Below are positions 1 through 6,376 of a stretch of 19,514 bases of DNA, piece by piece; the first letter of the stretch is position 1, and the number at the start of each line of letters is the position of its first letter. Below the pieces are notes generated by a model. That model was not told where the DNA came from, did not search any database, and worked only from the letters and a program-made list of their open reading frames with translations. A program made the translations under genes and the position numbers. This stretch comes from Desulfurococcales archaeon (lineage in GTDB: Archaea; Thermoproteota; Thermoprotei_A; Sulfolobales; Desulfurococcaceae), in contig WAML01000009.1 in the NCBI GenBank assembly GCA_015522345.1, forward strand, positions 1 to 19,514, written 5' to 3'.

Positions 1-39
1 AATAATGAAATGTATTCCTCATTCATTTATGGTATTTTT

Positions 40-336
40 CTAAAGCTTGATTATACGGTTTGTTAGCAAATTGTTGTTTCTTAGGAAATCTATGAATCCT
101 TCATCACGAGTTATGGAATAGGCTTTTTCATGTATTGATATAGCATATATATCCTTATGTCTAAGTGCTCTAAGCATTATAGCTAGATACAATATTTCTT
201 GAATAACTTCGATATCGTGAAGGTAATTAATTGTATAAATACCGTAGTATTTTATATTAAGCTCCATAAATACTTTCTTAGGTGAGGTGGAAACATGAGT
301 TTTGAAGAAGCTCCTATTATAGCTCGTATATGGCAT
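40..336 (-). pseudogene. Possible C-terminal remnant of a PIN-domain (VapC-like) protein
   Basis: This minus-strand reading frame of at most 98 codons ends in a segment (ALRHKDIYAIS, then YSITRDEGFIDFLR) that resembles the C-terminal half of archaeal PIN-domain nucleases, where an acidic residue follows a Thr-Arg-Asp type turn. The N-terminal strand that should carry the first catalytic Asp is missing. The frame is closed by a stop shortly upstream (near 379), and its 5' part overlaps the start of the plus-strand gene at 295. A shorter version would begin at the ATG at 267. Neither start has a convincing ribosome-binding site. I read it as a decayed toxin-like gene. It could also be a short unknown gene or a chance frame. 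Confidence 0.3.
234..259 (+). promoter_or_regulatory. Putative TATA-box promoter for the ABM-fold gene
   Basis: Two archaeal TATA-like elements lie here: TATAAATA at 234-241 and TTTATATTA at 251-259. Either would place transcription start roughly 25 bases downstream (about 262 or 281). The second would leave a short leader that still contains the strong ribosome-binding site GGTGAGGTGG at 281-290. Identified by inspection only. Confidence 0.4.
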
Positions 337-648
337 GGTAGAGTTAGAAGTAAGGATGCTGAGAAGTACTACGAGTATCTAATAGAGCATATAATACCTG
401 ATATTGAGAGGACCAAAGGTAATCTAGGAGTTACTGTTATGATGAAGCCTGAGGGCGATGTAACACATATTATGGTTGTATCTTACTGGGAAAACATTGA
501 AGCTGTAAAAGCTTTTGCTGGAGAAGAATATTGGAGAGCCAAGTATTATGAAGAAGATAAAAAGTATTTACTAGAACTAGAACCTCATGTCCAACACTAT
601 CACATAGTTTGGCATTCACTCAGGATAAAGCTCAAGTATAGATTGTAG
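295..648 (+). CDS. Antibiotic biosynthesis monooxygenase (ABM)-fold small protein
   Basis: This 117-residue protein has the pattern of the dimeric alpha/beta-barrel ABM superfamily. The first strand (PIIARIWHGRV) is followed by a helix with a Tyr-Tyr-Glu-Tyr patch. Then come a central strand pair (LGVTVMMKPEGDVTHIMVVSYW), a helix beginning ENIEAVKAFAG, and a final His-rich strand (HVQHYHIVWHS). Members range from quinone monooxygenases to heme-degrading enzymes and many of unknown function, so the substrate cannot be inferred. The ATG start is well supported by GGTGAGGTGG four bases upstream. It is probably a single-gene unit with its own TATA element; the next gene has a separate promoter. 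The fold assignment is moderately sure and the activity is unknown. Confidence 0.65.
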   Translation: MSFEEAPIIARIWHGRVRSKDAEKYYEYLIEHIIPDIERTKGNLGVTVMMKPEGDVTHIMVVSYWENIEAVKAFAGEEYWRAKYYEEDKKYLLELEPHVQHYHIVWHSLRIKLKYRL

Positions 649-677
649 ATAAACCAATTAAGTTTCTTTAAAAGGAA

Positions 678-686
678 TTTATATAA
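678..686 (+). promoter_or_regulatory. Putative TATA box upstream of the DUF1122 gene
   Basis: TTTATATAA, preceded by the purine-rich AAAAGGAA that could serve as a BRE. Transcription would begin near 708-712 and leave a leader of about 45 bases before the ATG at 755. The pcp gene follows 13 bases after that gene, so both probably share this promoter. Confidence 0.45.
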
Positions 687-754
687 CGACTCTATATCAA
701 TAATATTGTTAAGATAGAGATTATAGGAAGCTAAAGGAATATTGTGTGTAGTCT

Positions 755-1411
755 ATGAAGAAAAACTTAATCCGTAAAATCATTGATGAAGGACTTAAGG
801 TGAATTCCTATATTATCATAGTGTCACGTGTTTTTCAAGGTAGATTTAGAGAAGAACGAAACATTATATTTAGTATATCTTCCGGTGATTACGTAGTTGA
901 ACTACTTCATATGAAGGTATTCTTTGGAAGACCACCTTATTATAGGCCGTGGATTGAAGTATTTAATATTAACAACTCGATCCTGCTGGGGAGCCAGAGA
1001 ATAAACTATTTCGATAGTACTATAGAAGATACTATACTAGATTTTCTAGCAAGTGTTTTAGAACCTGGTGAGAGACTTTTCATAGAATACTATAGAGACT
1101 ATGAGACTTTGAAAGCACTGGAGAAGGGAATTCCTATTGTAGCTACGAGGCTAGGCTATAAGTTATTAAAACGTGGATTTACATGGTTCAAGGACTGGTA
1201 TTATCCAGAAGGATTTATGGAGGGTAATCCTAAACTACAGGCTGAGAAACCTTTATCTAATAACCATAGATTCATGCAGCTACAGAGTATTTATAGAGAA
1301 TTATTGCAGTTTATAAACAGTACTAGCTCCTTTCAAGACCGGATTATTTCTAGAGCTATTTCTAGAGCTAAGGAAGTTCTTGAGTTCCTAAGTAAAGAAA
1401 TAGAGTCTTGA
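755..1411 (+). CDS. DUF1122-type archaeal protein
   Basis: This 218-residue soluble protein is recognised from memory as DUF1122. A hydrophobic strand with two acidic residues (LFIEYYRD, about residues 107-114) is followed by the characteristic run GIPIVATRLGYKLLKRGFT (about 125-143). A Trp-Tyr-Pro-Glu-Gly motif then leads into MEGNPKLQAEKP (about 155-166). The PYYRPW motif near residue 65 also fits the family. As far as I know the biochemical role is unestablished; an acyltransferase-like fold has been suggested, but I cannot show it here. The C-terminal 60 residues are helical and contain an in-frame 12-bp tandem duplication (ISRAISRAK). Thirteen bases separate it from the downstream peptidase gene, so the two are probably co-transcribed. 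The ATG has no strong ribosome-binding site. Confidence 0.65.
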   Translation: MKKNLIRKIIDEGLKVNSYIIIVSRVFQGRFREERNIIFSISSGDYVVELLHMKVFFGRPPYYRPWIEVFNINNSILLGSQRINYFDSTIEDTILDFLASVLEPGERLFIEYYRDYETLKALEKGIPIVATRLGYKLLKRGFTWFKDWYYPEGFMEGNPKLQAEKPLSNNHRFMQLQSIYRELLQFINSTSSFQDRIISRAISRAKEVLEFLSKEIES

Positions 1412-1424
1412 GAGGGTAAAGCTA

Positions 1425-2084
1425 ATGCAATCCTCTAGAAACATTTTAGTTACAGGTTTTGACTGGTATCGGGGAAAGAAGTACATTAGATACTATCCTA
1501 ATCCTTCAGGATTAATTGCAAACATGCTAGATGGTTTGATAATAAAAGGGTATAGGGTAAGAGGTGTTGAATTAGAGGTTTCATTTGAAAAAGCCTTAAG
1601 AGAACTACATAGGCTACTTGAGAAACTCAGGCCAGCTATAATAGTTTCTCTAGGGCTTAGTCCTAGAACTAATATTCCTCTACTAGAAGTTTCTTCAATA
1701 AACGCTTATCTGTATAGGAGTATACGGCAAGAACGCTATAGTGTAGTTAAAATAATTGAAGAAGGGCCTATGGTTATGGAGGCTCAAATAAATGTTTATG
1801 AATTATATAAATTCTTGTTAAACAAGGGCTATAGTATAGCTGTTTCAAATACTCTTGGGACATATTTGTGTAATGCAGTAGCCTATACAATTTATTACTG
1901 GGCTAGCATGAATAATGCAAAAGCTATTTTCATCCATATACCTCCTATAGGGGATCTTCTTTTAAGAACTAAATTGATTAACGAAGTAAAACCAGTGTAC
2001 AACATATATAGTCTCCGGGATCTCGTATTAGATGTAATAGAGTATAGTCTGTTAGAGATAAATAAAGCTATTAACACGAATTAA
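1425..2084 (+). CDS. pcp: Pyrrolidone-carboxylate peptidase (pyroglutamyl peptidase I, family C15)
   Basis: This cytosolic cysteine peptidase removes N-terminal pyroglutamate from peptides. The 219-residue length is normal for the family. It opens with ILVTGFDWYRG, the equivalent of the family's ILVTGFEPFGG substrate loop, followed by the NPS motif. The catalytic triad is visible as Glu88 (PLLEVSSIN), Cys149 (GTYLCNAVAY) and His171 (IFIHIPP). Its spacing is close to the Glu-Cys-His spacing of characterised enzymes. The loop after GFDWYRG is a few residues longer than usual (KKYIRYYPNPS). GAGAGGG ten bases upstream supports the ATG. It fits a peptide-fermenting lifestyle, and in P. furiosus-like organisms ferredoxin-producing peptide catabolism feeds Mbh. 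That link is inference. It ends 41 bases before hypD. Confidence 0.85.
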   Translation: MQSSRNILVTGFDWYRGKKYIRYYPNPSGLIANMLDGLIIKGYRVRGVELEVSFEKALRELHRLLEKLRPAIIVSLGLSPRTNIPLLEVSSINAYLYRSIRQERYSVVKIIEEGPMVMEAQINVYELYKFLLNKGYSIAVSNTLGTYLCNAVAYTIYYWASMNNAKAIFIHIPPIGDLLLRTKLINEVKPVYNIYSLRDLVLDVIEYSLLEINKAINTN

Positions 2085-2090
2085 AGTATG

Positions 2091-2098
2091 TTTTAATA
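2091..2098 (+). promoter_or_regulatory. Putative TATA box for the hypD operon
   Basis: TTTTAATA lies in the 41-base gap between pcp and hypD. A start about 25 bases downstream (near 2119-2121) would give a nearly leaderless hypD mRNA. That agrees with the lack of a ribosome-binding site before the ATG at 2126, as is common for first genes in crenarchaeal operons. Confidence 0.35.
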
Positions 2099-2125
2099 GC
2101 CTGTGTATTAATAGTCATACAATAG

Positions 2126-3277
2126 ATGATCGTTATGAAGATGAATGTAGGCATTGATGTATTAATTAAGAAACTCTATGAAAGAAATCCTTTGGCTAGA
2201 GATATAGTGGAGAAAATTCATGAACTAGCTGGTAGAATAGAGGGATACGATAGAATAAAGATAATGAATTTCTGTGGTACACATGAATGGACTATCACCC
2301 ATTATGGCATAAGAAGTTTAATGCCAGAATCAATTGAGTTAATTGCGGGCCCTGGATGCCCTGTATGTATAACGCCTGGATACTATGTTGACTTTCTGAT
2401 TAAATTGAGTTTTGAAGAATATACTGTACTAACTTATGGTGATGCATACAAGCTTCCAGGTACTTCATTGAAGCATATTAGAAGCCTATATGATGCTCGT
2501 TCTAAAGGAGCTTCTGTTGAAGTAGTGTATAGTTTTTATGATGCAGTTAGAAAAGCTAGAGAGAATAAAAATAGGAAATACATATTCTTTGCAGTAGGAT
2601 TCGAAACTACTATGCCGACGACAGCCGAAATACTCTATAGGGGGGAGGTTCCTGAAAATCTAGTAGTTTTATCAGCTTATAGATTCACTCCTCCGATAAT
2701 GGAGTATTTACTTAATGAATATAGCGGGGACATTATATTACATGGAGTAATTGCCCCAGGCCATGTATCGGCTATAGTAGGTTCTAGAGCATGGGAGTTT
2801 TTGCCGAAGGAATATAATGTTCCTGTTGTAGTATCTGGGTTCGAGCCTATTGATGTATTGCTCTCAATATACTTTATCTTGAAAATGCTACGTGATAGAA
2901 GACCTGGGCTAATTAATGAGTATCGTAGAGTTGTGAAGCCTGAAGGAAACTTGTATGCCCGTAAACTAATAGCTGAAGTATATGAAGTAATAGATGCTTA
3001 TTGGCGTGGAATAGGCTTAGTAGATAAAAGCGGTGCTGTACTAAGTAAAGAGTATTCAAGCCATGATGCCCATAGAATATTTGGTTTAGAGGAAAAGGAG
3101 TACAAGGACAATATACCGGGGTGTAAGTGTGGAGAAGTAGTTCTAGGACTTATAAAACCTACTCAATGCCCTCTCTTCCTACGTGCTTGTACTCCAGAGA
3201 AACCCTATGGACCATGCATGGTTAGTGTAGAAGGTACTTGTAGAATATGGGCTGAAAACATACCTTTAAAACTCTGA
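2126..3277 (+). CDS. hypD: Hydrogenase maturation factor HypD
   Basis: HypD is an iron-sulfur scaffold that works with HypC to assemble the Fe(CN)2CO group of [NiFe]-hydrogenases. The 383-residue length is typical. Conserved motifs are all present. CGTHEW at residues 50-55 contains the reactive Cys. GPGCPVC follows at 75-81, then TYGDAYKLPGTS at about 103-114, GFETTMPTTAE at 158-168 and APGHVSAIVGS at 210-220. The C-terminal [4Fe-4S] region has Cys333, 335, 348, 355, 364 and 372 (CKCGEVVLGL, CPLFLRACTPEKP, CMVSVEGTC). The Trp after CGTHE is unusual but does not affect the cysteines. ATGs at 2135 and 2141 are alternative starts; none has a strong ribosome-binding site. It leads the first maturation block, followed by hypA after 55 bases. 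Confidence 0.95.
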   Translation: MIVMKMNVGIDVLIKKLYERNPLARDIVEKIHELAGRIEGYDRIKIMNFCGTHEWTITHYGIRSLMPESIELIAGPGCPVCITPGYYVDFLIKLSFEEYTVLTYGDAYKLPGTSLKHIRSLYDARSKGASVEVVYSFYDAVRKARENKNRKYIFFAVGFETTMPTTAEILYRGEVPENLVVLSAYRFTPPIMEYLLNEYSGDIILHGVIAPGHVSAIVGSRAWEFLPKEYNVPVVVSGFEPIDVLLSIYFILKMLRDRRPGLINEYRRVVKPEGNLYARKLIAEVYEVIDAYWRGIGLVDKSGAVLSKEYSSHDAHRIFGLEEKEYKDNIPGCKCGEVVLGLIKPTQCPLFLRACTPEKPYGPCMVSVEGTCRIWAENIPLKL

Positions 3278-3320
3278 ATAAACACTATTTTTCTCCCGGG
3301 TCTACGGCACGGAATATACT

Positions 3321-3335
3321 AGGGGTCTTGAATTG
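3321..3335 (+). promoter_or_regulatory. Ribosome-binding site fixing the TTG start of hypA
   Basis: AGGGGT at 3321-3326 sits six bases before the TTG at 3333. The other nearby TTG (3328) is out of frame and no ATG precedes the motif. This site therefore fixes the N-terminus as Met-Val-His-Glu, which matters because HypA binds nickel through its N-terminus. Confidence 0.6.
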
Positions 3336-3734
3336 GTTCATGAATGGGCATTAGCAGAGGCTCTTGTAGAGTATTTGAAGAATCATATGAAGTCCATTAA
3401 TGGCAAGTATGTAGAGAAGCTGGTTGTGGGTTTAGGGAAACTACAAAGTATAGATAGAGAGATATTTTCTTTTGCTCTAACAGAACTACTTAAGCAGGAA
3501 GGCGTAGTTGTCAATAATATAGAGTTTGTTGATGAAGATATACTGTTTAAGTGTAGAAGATGCGGGTATACGTGGAGAATGAATCTAGATGAATTAGATG
3601 AATGGATTAAGGAATCTATACATTTTGTTCCTGAAGCAGTTCATTCCTTCATAAAATGCCCTCGTTGCGGTTCTCGTGATTTTGAAGTAGTGAAGGGGAG
3701 GGGTGTAAGAATACTTGAGATCGTCATTAAGTGA
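3333..3734 (+). CDS. hypA: Hydrogenase nickel metallochaperone HypA
   Basis: HypA delivers Ni(II) to the large subunit together with HypB. The 133-residue protein has the N-terminal nickel motif (HEWALAEAL) and a zinc domain with CRRCGY (about residue 74) and CPRCGSRDFEVVKGRG near the C-terminus. Between the two CxxC pairs lies a roughly 35-residue insertion (DELDEWIKESIHFVPEAVHSF) like that of Thermococcales HypA. The only start supported by a ribosome-binding site is TTG at 3333, giving M-V-H-E instead of the usual M-H-E. Val at position 2 should allow removal of Met, leaving Val-His-Glu with His again in second place. The last 20 bases overlap the start of the hypB-type gene, suggesting translational coupling and a HypA-HypB complex. 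Confidence 0.93.
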   Translation: MVHEWALAEALVEYLKNHMKSINGKYVEKLVVGLGKLQSIDREIFSFALTELLKQEGVVVNNIEFVDEDILFKCRRCGYTWRMNLDELDEWIKESIHFVPEAVHSFIKCPRCGSRDFEVVKGRGVRILEIVIK

Positions 3735-4467
3735 TCCCAGGTTATCAGTAATCGAGAAGAGACTCGCTAATGTAAGAACAATAATCCCTGTAATGAGCCC
3801 TAAAGGTGGAGTAGGAAAAACCCTAGTTTCAACACTTTTAGCTTATTCTCTAGGTAAACAAGGCTTGAAGACAGCTCTACTTGACCTAGATATAACAAAT
3901 CCTACAGCCCATATAGTGCTTGGAATTAATACTAGTGAAGTAAAGCCTAGGGAAGAAAAAGGGCTCATACCCCCTAGTATACACGGTATCTACTTTATGA
4001 GTGTAGCATATTTTATTGAAGAAGATAAGCCTCTGCCTCTTAGAGGAGACGAAATAGATAATGTAATCAGGGAAATACTGGCAATAACCATATGGGGGTC
4101 ACTAGATGCATTAATTATAGACACACCCCCTGGTACATCGGATGAAGTACTTGATGTACTTAACTACTTTAGAGGAATACGGCCTATAGTAGTTACAACA
4201 CCTAGTCCTTTATCAATAAAATCTTTGGAAAGACTGCTTCAGCTACTCATTGACTATAGAGTAGAAGTACTAGGAGTTATAGAGAACATGTATAGAGGAG
4301 AACAAGTAAGTGCTAGAATACATGAAATAACCAAGAAATATGGAGTAAAATACCTAGGATTTATTCCCTATGAAAAAGATATTGATAAATACATCGGCAA
4401 TGTAAAGGAGATGGAGAAGACTCTATTCTATAAGAGCATCGAGAAAATAGCATCTACAATAATGTAA
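3715..4467 (+). CDS. hypB: MinD/Mrp-family ATPase, archaeal ATPase-type HypB
   Basis: This 250-residue P-loop ATPase of the SIMIBI class has a deviant Walker A motif, PKGGVGKT at residues 29-36 with the signature Lys30. It also has a switch I-type segment DLDITNP (57-63) and a Walker B/switch II motif IDTPPGTSDE (about 135-144). It lacks the His-rich and Cys nickel sites of bacterial GTPase HypB. In Thermococcus kodakarensis an Mrp/MinD-type ATPase overlapping hypA was shown to act as HypB in nickel delivery. The same gene arrangement here is the basis for the name. The TTG start is preceded by a very strong ribosome-binding site (AGGGGAGGGGTG, 3694-3705) and lies inside the hypA 3' end. An Mrp/NBP35-type Fe-S carrier is less likely because no CxxC pair is seen. 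Confidence 0.85.
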   Translation: MRSSLSDPRLSVIEKRLANVRTIIPVMSPKGGVGKTLVSTLLAYSLGKQGLKTALLDLDITNPTAHIVLGINTSEVKPREEKGLIPPSIHGIYFMSVAYFIEEDKPLPLRGDEIDNVIREILAITIWGSLDALIIDTPPGTSDEVLDVLNYFRGIRPIVVTTPSPLSIKSLERLLQLLIDYRVEVLGVIENMYRGEQVSARIHEITKKYGVKYLGFIPYEKDIDKYIGNVKEMEKTLFYKSIEKIASTIM

Positions 4468-4497
4468 ATAATATAGTTTATGAATTGGTGTATTTTT

Positions 4498-5013
4498 ATG
4501 GCTAATAAAAATACTAGGTTTCTCAATGACTTATATAAAGAACTCTATAGACTCTTATGTATAAATAAATACAGTATTGTATGTCTTGGCTCAGAGTTGA
4601 GAAGCGATGATAGACTAGGTCTAGTAATTTGTGATGAACTAGTTAAGAACGGTATTGATTCAGTAAAGTGTGTATATGGTCTTGAAAACTGTATCTCTGA
4701 TATAATTGATAGGAAAATGGAGAAGATATTATTGATTGATGGCGTAGTTGTAGAGAATTATAAACCTGGCGATATAGTACTTATTTATGGTATTGACGCT
4801 CTAAGAGATTATTCATTAACTACTACTCATACAATACCAGTAGGTCTTGCAATAAATTATCTTAGGAAAATGGGATTAGCCAAAAACATTGTTGTTCTAG
4901 GAATTGTTGTAGAAAACATAGGTATAGGATTAGAGATAAGTAGTCGCGTGAAAAAATCTATAGAGTCTATAACTAAAACTATAGTTGATGTAGTAGATAA
5001 GTGTAAAGGATAA
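4498..5013 (+). CDS. hycI: Hydrogenase maturation endopeptidase, HycI/HyaD family
   Basis: This is a nickel-dependent processing protease that removes the C-terminal tail of the [NiFe] large subunit after nickel insertion. Features of family M52 are present: GSELRSDDRLG near the N-terminus (usual form GNxLxxDDGxG), an Asp in LLIDGVV with PGD soon after, and a His in TTTHTIP. These match the Asp/Asp/His nickel ligands of HycI. Arg replaces the usual Gly after the DD pair. I prefer the ATG at 4498 because GGTG lies seven bases upstream at 4487-4490. An in-frame ATG at 4480 would add six residues but has no ribosome-binding site. The likely substrate is the MbhL homologue at 11008, whose C-terminal tail is still encoded. 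It ends the first plus-strand maturation block. Confidence 0.88.
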   Translation: MANKNTRFLNDLYKELYRLLCINKYSIVCLGSELRSDDRLGLVICDELVKNGIDSVKCVYGLENCISDIIDRKMEKILLIDGVVVENYKPGDIVLIYGIDALRDYSLTTTHTIPVGLAINYLRKMGLAKNIVVLGIVVENIGIGLEISSRVKKSIESITKTIVDVVDKCKG

Positions 5014-5034
5014 AACTATATTTCCATACTTTAT

Positions 5035-6195
5035 TTAGAAATATTCTTTGTCATAGATTCTCCCACGCCACTCAATGTATTTCCTCTTATATGCTTCAAC
5101 AATTCCCTTTACAAGTAGTATTCCTAGGAGAGGAGCTATCAGTGCATAAATGCTACTATATTTATTGATTTTTGCTCCAAAGTAGTGGTTTAGAGCAAGT
5201 ATTGCATAATTGGTTATACCTAGTACTGCTATAGGGAGACTATGTAGTAGTAAGCCTACTATACTAGATACTATAGGTAGATAATAGCCTAGAAATACTA
5301 GGACTGCTGAACTAAATGCTTTCTTCTTTAAACCATGTCTCCTTAGTACTCGAGATAATACATTAATGGAGCTACTTAGGTCGTCGTACCAAAGAGTCCC
5401 TATAAGCCCTGGAGCATATACTACAACGATTCTATACTTATTCTCCTTTATATGCTCGGCTAAGTCTCTATCTTCAACAATACTATTCCTAACTATGTAG
5501 TGAGTACCTATTCTTTCGTACAAGTCTCTACTAATACACCAGCAGCATCCATAGTACCAGGCGAGTTTGTTATTTGGATCACTTACTTTGTCGAAGCCTA
5601 GGAAGGCGTGGGAGAAAGTAGTTAATACTGTTTCAGCTATACGGCATCTTCTTGTATTACAAACGAATTCAGGCATAAATGACAATACCATATCATTTCC
5701 AACGCCCTTAACCAGAGACATATATAGTTCTGGATCGTAGAGTAGAGTATCTGCATCTAGAAAACAAATTACTGGACTACTGCTATTGAGGTAGCCTATG
5801 TAGCAAGCATAGCTTTTAGGAGCCCATCCTTTCGGTAAACCTTCTAACCTTATATATTTTACTCGTTTATCTCTCTTTGAGTATCTCAGTACTACATCTT
5901 TTATCCAATCCTCACTATTATCGTCGACAACAATTATTTCTTTAACAGTATTATTGGATCTTTTTAATAGTATTTCAAGTAATCCACTAATACTATGATC
6001 ATTTCTAACGGGTATGATAATTGATACTGGTTTTTTAGAACGTGTTTTTAAGACGCTAATACTGTTTTTTACTATAGATAAACTCTTCTTTATATTGAGA
6101 AGACCTTTTATCCATACAGCTATATTTACTGTTAGCAATAATCCTAGAAATAACAATAACAATGCCCTAGGTTCTATAGATAAACTTGAAGCCAT
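5035..6195 (-). CDS. Membrane-associated family 2 glycosyltransferase
   Basis: This is a polytopic GT-A fold glycosyltransferase that probably transfers a sugar to a lipid or carotenoid-like acceptor at the cytoplasmic face; donor and acceptor are unknown. Numbering is from the longer GTG start at 6204. A membrane helix spans about residues 13-33, and the catalytic domain starts with VSIIIPVRND (about 60). VDDNS (93-97) binds the nucleotide, DAD (150-152) is the metal-binding motif, and VEDRDLAEHI (223-232) supplies the catalytic ED pair. Two or three C-terminal helices (about 288-357) follow, ending in the IEWRGRIYD signature seen in CrtQ-like enzymes. I prefer the ATG at 6195, but neither start has a clear ribosome-binding site. 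It is convergent with hycI (21-base gap) and divergent from hypE, so it interrupts the maturation cluster. Nothing links it to hydrogenase function. Confidence 0.85.
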   Translation of the reverse strand: MASSLSIEPRALLLLFLGLLLTVNIAVWIKGLLNIKKSLSIVKNSISVLKTRSKKPVSIIIPVRNDHSISGLLEILLKRSNNTVKEIIVVDDNSEDWIKDVVLRYSKRDKRVKYIRLEGLPKGWAPKSYACYIGYLNSSSPVICFLDADTLLYDPELYMSLVKGVGNDMVLSFMPEFVCNTRRCRIAETVLTTFSHAFLGFDKVSDPNNKLAWYYGCCWCISRDLYERIGTHYIVRNSIVEDRDLAEHIKENKYRIVVVYAPGLIGTLWYDDLSSSINVLSRVLRRHGLKKKAFSSAVLVFLGYYLPIVSSIVGLLLHSLPIAVLGITNYAILALNHYFGAKINKYSSIYALIAPLLGILLVKGIVEAYKRKYIEWRGRIYDKEYF

Positions 6196-6244
6196 GGCGT
6201 ACACTTCAGTCTAAGTATTTATGACTCTGTTTTACATATTCTTG

Positions 6245-6250
6245 TTTATA
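6245..6250 (-). promoter_or_regulatory. Possible TATA box for the glycosyltransferase gene
   Basis: TATAAA on the minus strand (within TCTATAAACAAG) lies about 50 bases before the ATG at 6195. A start near 6222 would give a short leader. The region is very AT-rich, so the call is weak. Confidence 0.3.
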
Positions 6251-6324
6251 GACTATCTTAATTGAAATTAAGATTATTATTCTGTATAAAGTATATATTT
6301 CTATAAATTATTGATGATGTAGTG

Positions 6325-6376
6325 CATATATAAACGTGTTATATGGTATAGAGGTAGTGAAGGAGGGTTTTTCTTG
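6325..6376 (+). promoter_or_regulatory. Promoter and ribosome-binding site for hypE (and probably the hydrogenase operon)
   Basis: CATATATAAA at 6325-6334 is the best TATA box in the divergent 169-base gap, predicting transcription start near 6355. It is followed by an almost perfect Shine-Dalgarno GGAGGG at 6362-6367, six bases before the TTG at 6374. That spacing favours TTG over the in-frame ATG at 6380. This is the most convincing promoter before the long plus-strand run that ends at 18269. Confidence 0.55.

Noticed and set aside
1346..1369. Perfect 12-bp tandem repeat (ATTTCTAGAGCT twice).
   Set aside because: It is in frame in a helical coding segment and encodes ISRA twice. It looks like a small coding duplication, not a mobile-element target site.
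5014..5034. Possible bidirectional terminator between hycI and the glycosyltransferase.
   Set aside because: The gap is only 21 bases, with short mixed T runs and no hairpin, so it is not supportable from sequence alone.
6014..6214. Plus-strand frame of 66 codons opposite the start of the glycosyltransferase.
   Set aside because: It is antisense to the catalytic N-terminal half of a clear GT2 gene and has no recognisable motif.
6310..6360. TGATGA resembling a C box of a C/D-box guide RNA.
   Set aside because: No matching CTGA D box or internal D'/C' boxes follow at the right spacing, and the stretch overlaps the hypE promoter.
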